NCBI RefSeq assembly: GCF_010500835.1
Contig: NZ_JAAAMJ010000009.1
Span: 62,001-126,000, forward strand
Direction of reading: 5' to 3'
Length of the DNA stretch: 64,000 nt
Origin: Aurantimonas aggregata
GTDB lineage: Bacteria > Pseudomonadota > Alphaproteobacteria > Rhizobiales > Rhizobiaceae
Position 1 is the first letter of the stretch. The number at the start of each line of letters is the position of its first letter. Below are positions 45,170 to 54,307 of this stretch, one piece after another. The notes under the pieces are model-generated. The model did not search any database and had not been told where the DNA came from. It saw only the letters and a list, made by a program, of their open reading frames with translations. A program made the position numbers and the translations under genes.

Positions 45170-46636
45170 ATGAACGCCCCGTTCGACACGGTGATCCATG
45201 GCGGCACGATCGTGACCGCCGCCGAGAGCTTTCGCGGCGACATCGCCCTGAAGGACGGCCGCATCGCCGCCATCGCGGAGAGCATCGCCGGCGGCGAACG
45301 CCGCATCGACGCGGGCGGCCGCCTGGTCATGCCGGGCGGCATCGAGGCGCATTGCCACATTGCGCAGGAGAGCTCGTCCGGCGTGATGAGCGCCGACGAT
45401 TACTATACCGGCTCGGTCTCCGCCGCGTTCGGCGGCAATTCCTGCTTCGTCCCCTTCGCCGCCCAGCATCGCGGCCAGTCGATCGCCGACGTCCTCGCCA
45501 CCTATGATGGCCGGGCCGCGCCGAACTCGGTGCTCGACTATTCCTACCATCTGATCGTCTCGGACCCGACGCCGACGGTGCTCCACGAGGAACTGCCGCG
45601 CGCCTTTGCCCGCGGCATCACCTCGTTCAAGGTCTTCATGACCTACGACCTGATGAATGTCGGCGATGCCGGGCTGCTCGACATCCTGACCGTCGCCAAG
45701 GCGCACGGCGCGCTGACCATGGTCCATGCCGAGAACAACGACATGGTCAAATGGATGAACCGCCGACTCGCCGATGCCGGCCTGACCGCGCCGAAATACC
45801 ATGCCGTCAGCCGACCCGAACTCGCCGAGGAGGAGGCGATCCATCGCGCCGTGTCGCTGGCCAAGCTCGTCGACGCCCCGCTCTTCGTCGTCCACGTCTC
45901 AACGCGCGGCGGGGCAGCCATCGTCGCGCGCGAGCGCGATGCCGGGACACGGCTCTTCGCCGAGACCTGCCCGCAATATCTCGCCTTCACGCGCGCCGAT
46001 CTCGACCGGCCGGGCATGGAAGGCGCCAAGTACATCTGCTCGCCGCCGCTGCGCGACGGCGAGACGCAGGCCGCCTTGTGGGGCCATGTCGCGCGCGGCA
46101 CCTTCGACAGCGTCTCGTCCGACCATGCGCCCTACCGGTTCGATGCCGGCGGCAAGTTCCTCAACGGCGCCGACGCGCCCTACCCCAAGATCGCCAACGG
46201 CATGCCGGGGATCGCCGCGCGCCTGCCGTATCTGTTCTCCGAAGGCGTCGTCGCCGGCCGCATCGACCTGCAGCAGTTCGCCGCCCTGTCGGCGGGCAAC
46301 GCGGCGCGGATCTTCGGCCTCTCATCCAAAGGCTCGCTGATGCCGGGCCACGACGCCGACATCGCCATCTGGGATCCGGAGGAACGGCGCGTCGTCACCC
46401 TGGAGGACCAGCACGACGCGATGGACTACACGCCCTTCGACGGGATGACGCTCACCGGCTGGCCGGTCACCGTGCTCAGCCGCGGCGCCGTCGTGGTTCA
46501 CGAAGGCCGTCTCGAGGCAGCTCGCGGCCAGGGCCGTTTCGTCGCCCGCCAGCCTTCCGGCACCGGGCGGATGCGCGGTCATCGCGCACCGGAATTCGAG
46601 GCGCTGCGCGCCGAAGGACACGAGATCGCGCCATGA
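45170..46636 (+). CDS. hydA: D-hydantoinase/dihydropyrimidinase
   Basis: A 488-residue cyclic amidohydrolase opening hydantoin or dihydropyrimidine rings to N-carbamoyl acids. The full two-metal site is present: His61 and His63 (EAHCHI), carbamylated Lys154 (SFKVFMTY), His186 (MVHAEN), His242 (VVHVST) and Asp318 (SSDHAPY). Pyrimidine breakdown is the alternative role, but the neighbouring D-carbamoylase and hydantoin racemase favour hydantoins. Located 27 bp after the carbamoylase gene; its stop overlaps the racemase start. Confidence 0.93.
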   Translation: MNAPFDTVIHGGTIVTAAESFRGDIALKDGRIAAIAESIAGGERRIDAGGRLVMPGGIEAHCHIAQESSSGVMSADDYYTGSVSAAFGGNSCFVPFAAQHRGQSIADVLATYDGRAAPNSVLDYSYHLIVSDPTPTVLHEELPRAFARGITSFKVFMTYDLMNVGDAGLLDILTVAKAHGALTMVHAENNDMVKWMNRRLADAGLTAPKYHAVSRPELAEEEAIHRAVSLAKLVDAPLFVVHVSTRGGAAIVARERDAGTRLFAETCPQYLAFTRADLDRPGMEGAKYICSPPLRDGETQAALWGHVARGTFDSVSSDHAPYRFDAGGKFLNGADAPYPKIANGMPGIAARLPYLFSEGVVAGRIDLQQFAALSAGNAARIFGLSSKGSLMPGHDADIAIWDPEERRVVTLEDQHDAMDYTPFDGMTLTGWPVTVLSRGAVVVHEGRLEAARGQGRFVARQPSGTGRMRGHRAPEFEALRAEGHEIAP

Positions 46637-47304
46637 GCGACGCCTCACCCCCCATCGTAGTGGTCAACCCGAACAGCGACGAAGCTGTCACGCAAGCGAT
46701 GTCGGCGGCGCTGGAGGGGTTCCGACTCGGCGGCGGCCCGGCGATCGAATGCGTCACCTTCGACGACGGGCCGATCGGCATCATGACCGAACTGCACGTC
46801 CAGGAGGCGGCGCTGCGCTTCGGCCAGTATGCACAAACCAGACCGGACGCGGGCGCGCTGATCAGCGCCTGCTACTCGCAGCCGGGCGTCGACCTGGCTC
46901 GTTCGCTGACGCGCGTGCCGGTCATCGGCATCCAGGACGCCGGCGTCCTCTCCGCCCTGGCGCGGGCCGACCTGTTCGGTGTCATCGCCGTGGCGCCGGG
47001 ATCGATCCCCCGGCATCTGCGCCATTTGCGCCGCCTCGGCGCCGACAGGCGGCTTGCCGGCGAGGTGGCACTGTCGGAGCCGGTGAGCGTCGCGGAAAGC
47101 GGACGCGGCGAGCGCAGCTTCGGGTTGCTGATGGAGGCCGGCAGCCGGCTCGCGGCCATGGGCGCGGGCGCCGTCGTGCTTGGCTGCGCCGGCATGTCGG
47201 GCCACCGGGCGCGGCTGGAGGCGGAACTCGGCATCGTCGTCATCGACCCGACGCAGGCCGCCGTCGCCCTGGCGCTGGCGGCGATCCTGCCGGGCCAGGC
47301 ATGA
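46633..47304 (+). CDS. Hydantoin/Asp-Glu racemase family protein
   Basis: A 223-residue racemase of the Asp/Glu/hydantoin type. The two catalytic cysteines are Cys80 (ISACYSQPG) and Cys185 (VVLGCAGMSG), one in each lobe, and VVNPNS near the start is the family signature. It would convert L- to D-hydantoins so that all isomers enter the D-specific hydantoinase. Coupled to the hydantoinase upstream and to the LysR gene downstream by 4-bp overlaps. A longer in-frame reading from 45751 lies inside hydA and is rejected. Confidence 0.9.
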   Translation: MSDASPPIVVVNPNSDEAVTQAMSAALEGFRLGGGPAIECVTFDDGPIGIMTELHVQEAALRFGQYAQTRPDAGALISACYSQPGVDLARSLTRVPVIGIQDAGVLSALARADLFGVIAVAPGSIPRHLRHLRRLGADRRLAGEVALSEPVSVAESGRGERSFGLLMEAGSRLAAMGAGAVVLGCAGMSGHRARLEAELGIVVIDPTQAAVALALAAILPGQA

Positions 47305-48260
47305 GCGAGACGGGCGAAGGCGCGGTCTCGCTGCGCCTCCTGTCGATCTTCGCGGCAATGATGGGCGGCGCCACGACCCAGGAGGCCGCCGAGCGCCTGA
47401 AGATGTCGCAGCCGGCCGTCTCGAACGGCATCCGGCAACTGGAGACGGCGCTCGGCGTCACGTTGTTCGAGCGGCTGCACCGGCGCCTGCAGCCCACCGA
47501 GGAAGCCTTCCTGCTGTTCGAGGAGATCCGGCCGATCTTTCCCATCCTGCGCGGGTTCGAGGCGCGGGCGCGGGCGATGCGCTCGGGCCTGTCGGGTCGC
47601 CTGCGCGTCCTGTCGACGCCGCCGCTCGGCCACAGCGTCGGCGCCCAAGCGCTCGGCGCGTTGCTCGAAGCCCGCCCGGAGGTCAACGTCTCCTACGACG
47701 TGCGGCGGCTGGAGCACGTGCTGGAGGCGGTTCAGAACGGCGCCGTCGACCTCGGCCTCGGGCTCGGGCTGGAATCGCATCCCGCGCTCAACGTCGAGGT
47801 CGTGGCACGCGTCGACATGGTGTGCCTGTTGCCGGCGGCGAGCCCGCTTGCCGGCCAGGACCACATCCGGGCCGGCGACCTCTTCGGCGACGGCCTGATC
47901 GGCCTCGAGGCGGAATCGCGCCTCGGCCAGGCGGTCCGCCTCGCCTTCGAACGCGACGGCGCGCATTACGCCCCGCGCGTCGAGGTCCGCTATTGCTCGA
48001 CCGCCGCCGTGCTCGCGGCGACGGTTCCGGCGGCGACCATCGTCGACCCGTTCAGCGCCGCCCTGCGCGCGCCGACGCTGGTCGAACGCCCGTTCGCACC
48101 GGCCTGCAGCGTCCCGGTGGCGCTGTTCTTTCGCCGCGGCGTGCCGCGCTCGCGCCTCGTCCAGGCCTTCGTCACCTATGTGCGCGCGGCGCTGAAGGAT
48201 TTCACCGCCGAGGCCGCCGCGATGCCGGCCGAGCCCACCATGAACGGACCTGCCGGATGA
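47301..48260 (+). CDS. LysR-family regulator within the hydantoin operon
   Basis: A 319-residue LysR-type regulator. The N-terminal helix-turn-helix is TQEAAERLKMSQPAVSNGIRQLETALGVTLFERLHRRLQP, and an effector-binding domain follows from about residue 95. It lies inside the operon, overlapping the genes on both sides by 4 bp, rather than divergent as is usual for LysR. It would therefore be made in step with the enzymes. It probably controls the operon, though its site was not identified. Confidence 0.9.
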   Translation: MSETGEGAVSLRLLSIFAAMMGGATTQEAAERLKMSQPAVSNGIRQLETALGVTLFERLHRRLQPTEEAFLLFEEIRPIFPILRGFEARARAMRSGLSGRLRVLSTPPLGHSVGAQALGALLEARPEVNVSYDVRRLEHVLEAVQNGAVDLGLGLGLESHPALNVEVVARVDMVCLLPAASPLAGQDHIRAGDLFGDGLIGLEAESRLGQAVRLAFERDGAHYAPRVEVRYCSTAAVLAATVPAATIVDPFSAALRAPTLVERPFAPACSVPVALFFRRGVPRSRLVQAFVTYVRAALKDFTAEAAAMPAEPTMNGPAG

Positions 48261-48883
48261 CCCAAGGAATCGACATCGCGATGGACACGCTGTCGGCGCA
48301 GCAGCGCTACAAGCTGCTCTGCGCCATCGTCATTCCGCGGCCGATCGCGCTGGTGACGACGCTCGGGCGCGACGGCGTAACCAACGCGGCACCGTTCTCC
48401 TTCTTCAACGTCTTCTCGGAGACGCCGCCGCTGGTGATCCTCGGCCTGCAGGCCAAGCCTGACGACACGCCCAAGGATACGACGCGCAACATCCGCCGGA
48501 CCGGGGAGTTCGTGGTCAATCTCGTCGATGAGGCGATGGCGGAATCGATGAACGTCTGTGCCGGCGACTTTCCGTCCGACACCAGCGAGATCGGCCCGGC
48601 GGGGCTCAACCTTTCGCCATCCGCCAAGGTCGCTCCGGCACGGATCACCGAGGCGCCCTTCGCGCTGGAGTGCCGGCGCCACACGATGCTGTCCTTCGGA
48701 CCGGAGCGCGATCTCCTCGTTGGCGAGGTACTGCAGGTCCACGCCCGCGAGGGGCTGCTCGATGCCGGGACGCTGCATGTCGACATCGAGCGCTACCGGC
48801 CGCTCGGGCGCCTCTTTGCGGACCTCTATGCCCGCCAGCGCGACATCATCACGCTGAAACGCCAGCATCCCGGCAAAAGCTGA
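48257..48883 (+). CDS. Flavin-reductase-like FMN-binding protein
   Basis: A 208-residue protein with the split-barrel flavin reductase fold. Conserved segments are IVIPRPIALVTTLGRDGVTNAAPFSFFNVFS and PKDTTRNIRRTGEFVVNLVDE. Members bind FMN and either reduce free flavin or act on small substrates. No monooxygenase partner is in the window, so its job here is unclear; it is last in the hydantoin operon and coupled to the LysR gene by a 4-bp overlap. Confidence 0.85.
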   Translation: MTQGIDIAMDTLSAQQRYKLLCAIVIPRPIALVTTLGRDGVTNAAPFSFFNVFSETPPLVILGLQAKPDDTPKDTTRNIRRTGEFVVNLVDEAMAESMNVCAGDFPSDTSEIGPAGLNLSPSAKVAPARITEAPFALECRRHTMLSFGPERDLLVGEVLQVHAREGLLDAGTLHVDIERYRPLGRLFADLYARQRDIITLKRQHPGKS

Positions 48884-49061
48884 ACGCCGACGACGCCGGC
48901 CTGAGGTCGGCGATCGAGCGATGGGACGGATCGGCCCGGTCAATCGCCGGCCGGGTCAGGGGCGGACGGGGATCATGCGGGCATCCCTCAAGCCGGCACC
49001 GGTCTCGCCCGATCGCGCATGCGCCCCATATGGCAGGGCTTCAACCCGTTCGGAGTTTTTC

Positions 49062-49295
49062 ATGACCGATGACGAAGCCGCTGCCGAGGAGCGCAACGAG
49101 ACGCTCATCGCCGAACGTGGCGAACGCGCGATCTACCGGTTCGAATCGAAGAAGCCGGATGGGATCTGGCTGACGATGTATCGGGGCCAGGATCGGATCC
49201 GCATGCCCGACGGCCGGGACATCGAGGCGCCGGCGCATCCGACATTCGCCAGCGAAGATCAGGCCCGCGAATGGCTGGACGCGCGGGAAGACTGA
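49062..49295 (+). CDS. Small acidic protein of unknown function
   Basis: A 77-residue acidic protein without signal peptide or membrane segment. ATG 49062 starts MTDDEAAAEERNETL; a longer in-frame reading to 48921 adds low-complexity residues. The body has IYRFESKKPDGIWLTMYRGQD and a C-terminal helix EDQAREWLDARED. No family is recognised. It lies 178 bp after the hydantoin operon and appears to be a separate unit. Confidence 0.55.
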   Translation: MTDDEAAAEERNETLIAERGERAIYRFESKKPDGIWLTMYRGQDRIRMPDGRDIEAPAHPTFASEDQAREWLDARED

Positions 49296-49530
49296 TCCCG
49301 CCGGCAGGCGATCTCCGAGGACGTGGAAGGTGCGCCCGAGATCTGGTGCCGAGAAGGCCGGCGCGAAGCCTCCTCCTCATCGCCGCTCGATGGCAGGCCA
49401 TCGCCGTGCCGGATCCTGCCCGCGGCAGCACCGCGACGATCCTTGCGCAGCTGCTGGCAGCCCGCCCGGTCATATGCGCCCCATCAGTTCCGCCGGGATG
49501 GACGGCAGGTCGCGACCAAGTGGGACGCCC

Positions 49531-50499
49531 TCAAGCCTTGCCGAAGATGCCCGGCGCAAGTCCCGCGAAGCGGCGGGACAGCTCGGCCAGCAGGATGTTC
49601 TGGGCAACGGCAGCCAACTCGTTGGCATAAACTTCGAACTCTCCGCGGCGGGAGGCAACGAGCAGCTGCCTTGCCAGTCCCGGCCCGGGAAGAGGAAGGA
49701 CGGAAACGCCCTCGATATGCGCCAGGCCCTGCAGGATGCAGAGCGGCGTGGTGATGGCGACGCCTGCTCCGTTCGCGACCATCGCCACGATGGCATCCGA
49801 CATGTCGAACTCGAAGACCCGCCGGGCCGCGATGTCGGCCTTTCGCAGGTGCTGATCGACCTGCGCCCCGACATAGGAGCGTTGGCTGTGGCGCACGAGG
49901 ACATGCGCGTCGAGGATCTCCCGCAGGCCCCGCCCCTCGATCGCAGCGACGGCAGAACCCTGGACCAGAAGGACATAGTGCTCGATCAGGATCGGCCTGA
50001 CTTCGAAGCCGGCGCGCTCGGCCGGATCGCAGGTGATCGCGACGTCGATCCGCCGTCGCGACAGCGCTTCGCCGAGTTCGCTCGACAGGCCGGACACGCC
50101 GGTGAGCCGGAGCGCGGGGCGGGCCGCGCCCATGTGCCGGAAAATCCTCGCCGCGATCGTGCCCGCCACCGTGTCGACGAGACCGATCCGCAGGTCGACG
50201 GCGCCAGACGCCGCGGCCGCCGCCCGGACCTTGCCGGCGATGCCGTCCAGGATGACGTCGAGACTCTGCATTTCCGACAACAGCGCCTGGCCGGCGGCCG
50301 TCGGCATGAGCGGTCGCACGTCGCGGTGCAGCAGTTTCGCGCCGAAATGCTCCTCTGCCTTGCGCACGGCCTGCGAGATCGCCGAGGGGCTGACGGCGAA
50401 CCGCCCCGCGGCGTCGCGCATGCTGCCGGCCTCGATCGCGCTGGCTGCCATGCGAAGCGCCGTCAAGTCCACGTGCCGCTCCCTGCAATCCGGCTTCAT
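49531..50499 (-). CDS. LysR-family regulator divergent from the oxidase operon
   Basis: A 322-residue LysR-type regulator with helix-turn-helix SMRDAAGRFAVSPSAISQAVRKAEEHFG and effector domain from about residue 100. It diverges from the amino-acid oxidase and ABC importer operon across a 135-bp gap carrying tandem palindromic repeats, so it is the likely regulator of that operon. Between it and the small protein downstream are 235 bp without a recognisable feature. Confidence 0.9.
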   Translation of the reverse strand: MKPDCRERHVDLTALRMAASAIEAGSMRDAAGRFAVSPSAISQAVRKAEEHFGAKLLHRDVRPLMPTAAGQALLSEMQSLDVILDGIAGKVRAAAAASGAVDLRIGLVDTVAGTIAARIFRHMGAARPALRLTGVSGLSSELGEALSRRRIDVAITCDPAERAGFEVRPILIEHYVLLVQGSAVAAIEGRGLREILDAHVLVRHSQRSYVGAQVDQHLRKADIAARRVFEFDMSDAIVAMVANGAGVAITTPLCILQGLAHIEGVSVLPLPGPGLARQLLVASRRGEFEVYANELAAVAQNILLAELSRRFAGLAPGIFGKA

Positions 50500-50565
50500 C
50501 CGAAAATTAGTATCGCTTCATCTATTGCCGTTTTGGCGCGCCTTAGTCTAGGCTCGTGCTCAATT

Positions 50566-50629
50566 AAGTGACCTGACCAGGAATTGGTCAGGGAGGTAAG
50601 TGACCTGACCAGGAAATGGTCAGAGAGGG
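50566..50629. repeat. Two tandem 32-bp repeats with palindromes
   Basis: Two near-identical 32-bp copies (50566-50597 and 50598-50629). Each contains CTGACCA-N5-TGGTCAG (50573-50591 and 50605-50623), a perfect 7-bp inverted repeat. They lie directly before the oxidase gene and just after the LysR start, the position of an operator. The 3' part of each copy is purine-rich (GGGAGG, GAGAGGG), and the second copy supplies the ribosome-binding site of the gene at 50635. Confidence 0.75.
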
Positions 50630-50634
50630 TAGTG

Positions 50635-51798
50635 ATGGATTTCGACGTAGCGGTGATCGGCCTTGGCGCGATGGGAAGCGCCATCCTCTACCAGCTGTCG
50701 AAACTCGGCGTCCGCTGCGTCGGCATCGACCGTCACGATCCGCCTCATGCGATGGGATCCAGCCATGGCGATACGAGAATCACCCGGCAGGCGGTCGGCG
50801 AGGGCGAGGACTACGTCCCCTTCGTCAAGGCCTCCCACGCGATCTGGCGGGAACTCGAGCGTGAAACCGGCGAGCCGCTGCTGACCGAATGCGGCACGCT
50901 GATCGTCGCGACCGCCGGCGGTGAGACCTGGCACCATGGCAAGCCCGCCTTCGTCGAGCGGACGCGGCTCGCCGCCGAGCGCTTCGCCATCCCGCACGAG
51001 ATGCTCGACGCCAGCGTCCTCCACGCGCGCTATCCACACCTGATCGGGCTCCGCGGCGACGAGATCGGCTATTTCGAGCCGGGTGGCGGCTATGTGCGCC
51101 CCGAAGCCTGCATCGCCGCCCAGATCACCATGGCGCGTCGGAACGGCGCCGAGGTGAGAACCGAGACGATCGTGCGCTCGATCCGGCCGGTCTTCGGCGG
51201 CAGCGAGATCGAAACCGATCGCGGGACGATGACGGCCGAAAAGGTCGTCGTCGCGGCCGGCGCCTGGATACCCGGCCTGCTCGGCGACGGCTTCCCTCCC
51301 ATCCTGTCCGTCTCGCGGCAGGTCCTGCACTGGTTCGAGATGGAAGACACGGCACCGCCGGCTACCGACTGGCCGGTGACGATATGGATGCACGGCGCGG
51401 GGGAGGAGGATTATCTCTACAGCTTTCCCTCCCAGGAGGGGGAACATACGCTCAAGGTCGCGACGGAGCAGTATTCGGTGACGACAGACATCGAGACCAT
51501 GAGCCGAGAGGTCACCGCCGGCGAGTCGGCGGTCATGTTCGATACCCACGTCAAGGGACGCCTCGCCGGCGTGTCGCCGCGCGTCGCGAAGGCGGCCAGC
51601 TGCGTCTATTCGACGACGCCCGACCGCGGCTTCGTTCTCGATCACCTGCCGACGGCGCCGGGCACGTTCGTCGTGTCGGCCTGCTCCGGCCACGGCTTCA
51701 AGCATTCGGCGGGGATCGGCCTTGCGGTCGCCGGCGCCGTCGCCGGACGCTCCGCCGATTTCGACCTGTCCGCATTCTCGATCGCCCGTTTCGGGTGA
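50635..51798 (+). CDS. N-methyl amino acid/sarcosine oxidase-type flavoenzyme
   Basis: A 387-residue FAD enzyme of the MSOX/N-methyltryptophan oxidase (SolA) family. GxGxxG (9-14) binds FAD. SSHGDTRITR includes His44 and arginines near the flavin. Cys350 in ACSGHGFKHS matches the cysteine that attaches FAD covalently in this family. It would oxidise a secondary or N-methyl amino acid, releasing hydrogen peroxide and formaldehyde or an aldehyde. It is the first gene of an operon with an amino-acid ABC importer, which would supply the substrate. Exact substrate unknown. Confidence 0.88.
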   Translation: MDFDVAVIGLGAMGSAILYQLSKLGVRCVGIDRHDPPHAMGSSHGDTRITRQAVGEGEDYVPFVKASHAIWRELERETGEPLLTECGTLIVATAGGETWHHGKPAFVERTRLAAERFAIPHEMLDASVLHARYPHLIGLRGDEIGYFEPGGGYVRPEACIAAQITMARRNGAEVRTETIVRSIRPVFGGSEIETDRGTMTAEKVVVAAGAWIPGLLGDGFPPILSVSRQVLHWFEMEDTAPPATDWPVTIWMHGAGEEDYLYSFPSQEGEHTLKVATEQYSVTTDIETMSREVTAGESAVMFDTHVKGRLAGVSPRVAKAASCVYSTTPDRGFVLDHLPTAPGTFVVSACSGHGFKHSAGIGLAVAGAVAGRSADFDLSAFSIARFG

Positions 51799-51845
51799 TG
51801 GGGATGATACACCACCGGAACGTTCAACAACCCACGGAGAAAGTC

Positions 51846-52658
51846 ATGCGAAACACCACGTCATTCGTCCTTGCGATGGCCGCGACGGCTCTTGCCAGCG
51901 GATCGATCGCAAACGCTGCGAGCCTCGATGAAATCAAGGAACGCGGCAAGATCGTCATCGGCGTGAAGGCCGACTACAAGCCGTTCGGCTTCCGCGATCC
52001 TTCGGGCGCCATCGTCGGCATCGAGCCCGATCTCGCCGCAGCGCTGGCCGAAACGCTCGGCGTCGAGCTGGAACTCGTGCCGGTCATTTCCGCCAACCGC
52101 ATCGAATTCCTGCAGCAGGGCCGGGTCGACGCCCTGATCGCGACGATGTCCGACAAGCCGGAGCGCCGCAAGAGCGTCCAGGCGATCGAGCCGCTCTACT
52201 ATTCCGACTCCGTCAACGTCCTCGTCAACGACCGCGCCAACATCACGTCCTGGGAAGATCTCAGCGGCAAGCCGGTCTGCGCCACCAGCGGCGCCTGGTA
52301 CAACAAGAACGTCGAGCAGGAGTACGGCGCCGAGATCGTCGCCTTCGACGGGTCCGACAAGCCGCTGCTCGCCCTCCAGCAGGGCAAGTGCGTCGGCTAC
52401 GTCTACGACCAGAGCTACATCCAGGGCCAGCTTCTCGACCCGTCCTGGGAAGGCAACTACTCGATGCCGCTCGAGGGCATCCTCGAAACGCCATGGATGA
52501 TGGCCGTCGCCAACGGCAACGACAGCCTGCAGAAGGCCATGGAGGAAGAGACGGTGAAGTGGCTGAAGGACGGCACCATCGTCGAGCTCGAGGAAAAATA
52601 CGGCATCCAGCCTTCCGCCTATTCCCAGCGCATGCACCAGGAATACGAAAGCAAGTAA
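51846..52658 (+). CDS. Family 3 binding protein of the oxidase operon
   Basis: A 270-residue periplasmic binding protein. The signal peptide MRNTTSFVLAMAATALASGSI ends near ANA. The domain starts with KIVIGVKADYKPFGFRDPSG and has IATMSDKPERRKSVQAIEPLYYS, where the Arg contacts the substrate carboxylate in this family. Located 47 bp after the oxidase. Its ligand is inferred to be the oxidase substrate. Confidence 0.92.
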   Translation: MRNTTSFVLAMAATALASGSIANAASLDEIKERGKIVIGVKADYKPFGFRDPSGAIVGIEPDLAAALAETLGVELELVPVISANRIEFLQQGRVDALIATMSDKPERRKSVQAIEPLYYSDSVNVLVNDRANITSWEDLSGKPVCATSGAWYNKNVEQEYGAEIVAFDGSDKPLLALQQGKCVGYVYDQSYIQGQLLDPSWEGNYSMPLEGILETPWMMAVANGNDSLQKAMEEETVKWLKDGTIVELEEKYGIQPSAYSQRMHQEYESK

Positions 52659-52721
52659 GCCTCGATCGGAGCCGGCCGGGCAACGCGGCCGGCTCCCGTC
52701 TTCCTCGCCCGGGATTCCTCC

Positions 52722-53471
52722 ATGCTTTTGACCATTGCGGACTGGTTCCGTGAGCTGAACGAGACCACCGGTCTCAACTTCACGGTGTTCTACGACGCCT
52801 ACGACGCCCGCAATTTCTTTGAAGGCATCTGGGTCACGATCCAGCTGACGATCGCTTCCGTGCTGATCAGTATCGTCATCGGCGTCGTCGGAGCGTTCGT
52901 GCAGACGGCCGGCCCGTTCTGGGCCCGCGCGCTGATCGACGGTTTCGTCTCGGTGTTCCGGAACACGCCGCCGCTCGTCCAGATGTTCTTTTTCTACTTC
53001 GGCATCGGCAGCCTGCTTCCGGCCTCCTACAACGACATCGGCCTCATCGAGCCATGGCTCACCAGCTTCCAGTGGGCGGTGCTCGCTTTGTCGCTGTTCG
53101 CCGGCGCCTTCAACATCGAGATCTTTCGCTCCGGCATCGAGGCTGTTCCGCGCACGACCGCCGAGGCCGCCGAGGCGCTGGGCTACACCAGCTTCGGCCG
53201 GTACCGCCATGTCGTCCTGCCGCTGGCCCTGCGCATCTGCCTGCCGGCGCTGACCAACAATCTCGTCAACCTGCTCAAGACGACCACGCTCGCCTACACG
53301 ATCGCCGTGCCCGAGACGCTCTACGCCGTCAGGCAGATCTGGACCGAGGCCCAGAACGTGCCGGAAATGATGTCGCTGCTCCTGATCGTCTACATCGTCC
53401 TGGTCGGGATCCTCGTCTGGATCATGCACATCTGGCAGCGCTCGCTCGAAATACCCGGATATGGCCGATGA
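52722..53471 (+). CDS. Amino-acid ABC permease of the oxidase operon
   Basis: A 249-residue HisM-type permease. It contains FVSVFRNTPPLVQMFFFYFGIGSLLP and the docking loop TTAEAAEALGYTSFGRYRHVVLPLAL. Its length, including a cytoplasmic N-terminus, is usual for the larger HisQM pair. It overlaps the next permease gene by 4 bp. Confidence 0.92.
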   Translation: MLLTIADWFRELNETTGLNFTVFYDAYDARNFFEGIWVTIQLTIASVLISIVIGVVGAFVQTAGPFWARALIDGFVSVFRNTPPLVQMFFFYFGIGSLLPASYNDIGLIEPWLTSFQWAVLALSLFAGAFNIEIFRSGIEAVPRTTAEAAEALGYTSFGRYRHVVLPLALRICLPALTNNLVNLLKTTTLAYTIAVPETLYAVRQIWTEAQNVPEMMSLLLIVYIVLVGILVWIMHIWQRSLEIPGYGR

Positions 53472-54307
53472 CCGAGGATTTGCGTTCCGGCCGCCTGGCC
53501 GTCCTTCTCCCGCCCCGCCAGAGAACCGCCGCGGTCCGCTCGGGCGCGATCTTCGGCTGCGCCGCCCTGGTCATCGCCCTCGTCGCCATTGCCGGCGTCG
53601 CACGCTCGCAGGGCGTCGAGACCGGGCCGGATTCATGGGTGACGGTGCTGATGCGGTGGAGCCCGCTGCTGCTCGGCGGGTTCGCCTTCAACATCGCGAT
53701 CTCGCTGATCGCCATGACGATCGGCACCGTTCTGGGCGCCGGTCTCGGCATCGGCCTGCTCAGCGAGAACGCGTTCATCCAGAGGGTCTCCTGGTGCGTG
53801 ATGCAGTTCTTCCGCAACTCGCCCTGGCTCGTCCTCTTGTTCTTCGCCATGTTCCTGGTGCCCTTCCAGATCAGGATCGGCGACACCGTCATCCCGCTGC
53901 CCGGATGGATCAAGGCCTGCGTCGGGTTTTCGCTGCCGGTCATGGCCAATGTCGCGGAGATCGTGCGCGGCGCGGTGAAGTCGCTGCCGGCGACCCAGTG
54001 GGAAGCGGCGGAGTCGCTTGCCTTCACCCGCCGGCAGACGATGTGGATGATCATCCTGCCGCAATGCTTCCGGCGCATGCTGCCGCCCTGGATGAACCTC
54101 TATTCGCTCATCACCATGGCGACCGTGCTCGCCTCGGTCGTGGGGGTCTCGGAAATGCTGACCCTGACCTCCGACGTCCATGCCGCCGAAGGCGGCCGCC
54201 CGTCGCTGTTCGCGCCGCTCTACGGCTTCGCACTGGTCTGCTTCTTCCTCTATTGCTACCCGATCGGGCGGCTGACCGTTTACCTTGAGAGACGCCTTCA
54301 TGTCTGA
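53468..54307 (+). CDS. Amino-acid ABC permease of the oxidase operon
   Basis: A 279-residue HisM-type permease. A cytoplasmic N-terminus leads to a first helix at about 28-46. [25 protein letters not shown] and the docking loop [26 protein letters not shown] are conserved. It overlaps both neighbours (4 and 8 bp), consistent with coupled translation. Confidence 0.92.
   Translation: MTEDLRSGRLAVLLPPRQRTAAVRSGAIFGCAALVIALVAIAGVARSQGVETGPDSWVTVLMRWSPLLLGGFAFNIAISLIAMTIGTVLGAGLGIGLLSENAFIQRVSWCVMQFFRNSPWLVLLFFAMFLVPFQIRIGDTVIPLPGWIKACVGFSLPVMANVAEIVRGAVKSLPATQWEAAESLAFTRRQTMWMIILPQCFRRMLPPWMNLYSLITMATVLASVVGVSEMLTLTSDVHAAEGGRPSLFAPLYGFALVCFFLYCYPIGRLTVYLERRLHV

Noticed and set aside
50566-50629. 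Tandem repeats as a small CRISPR array
   Set aside because: There are only two units, directly adjacent with no spacer, and each has a regulator-type palindrome in a promoter position. No cas genes are present.
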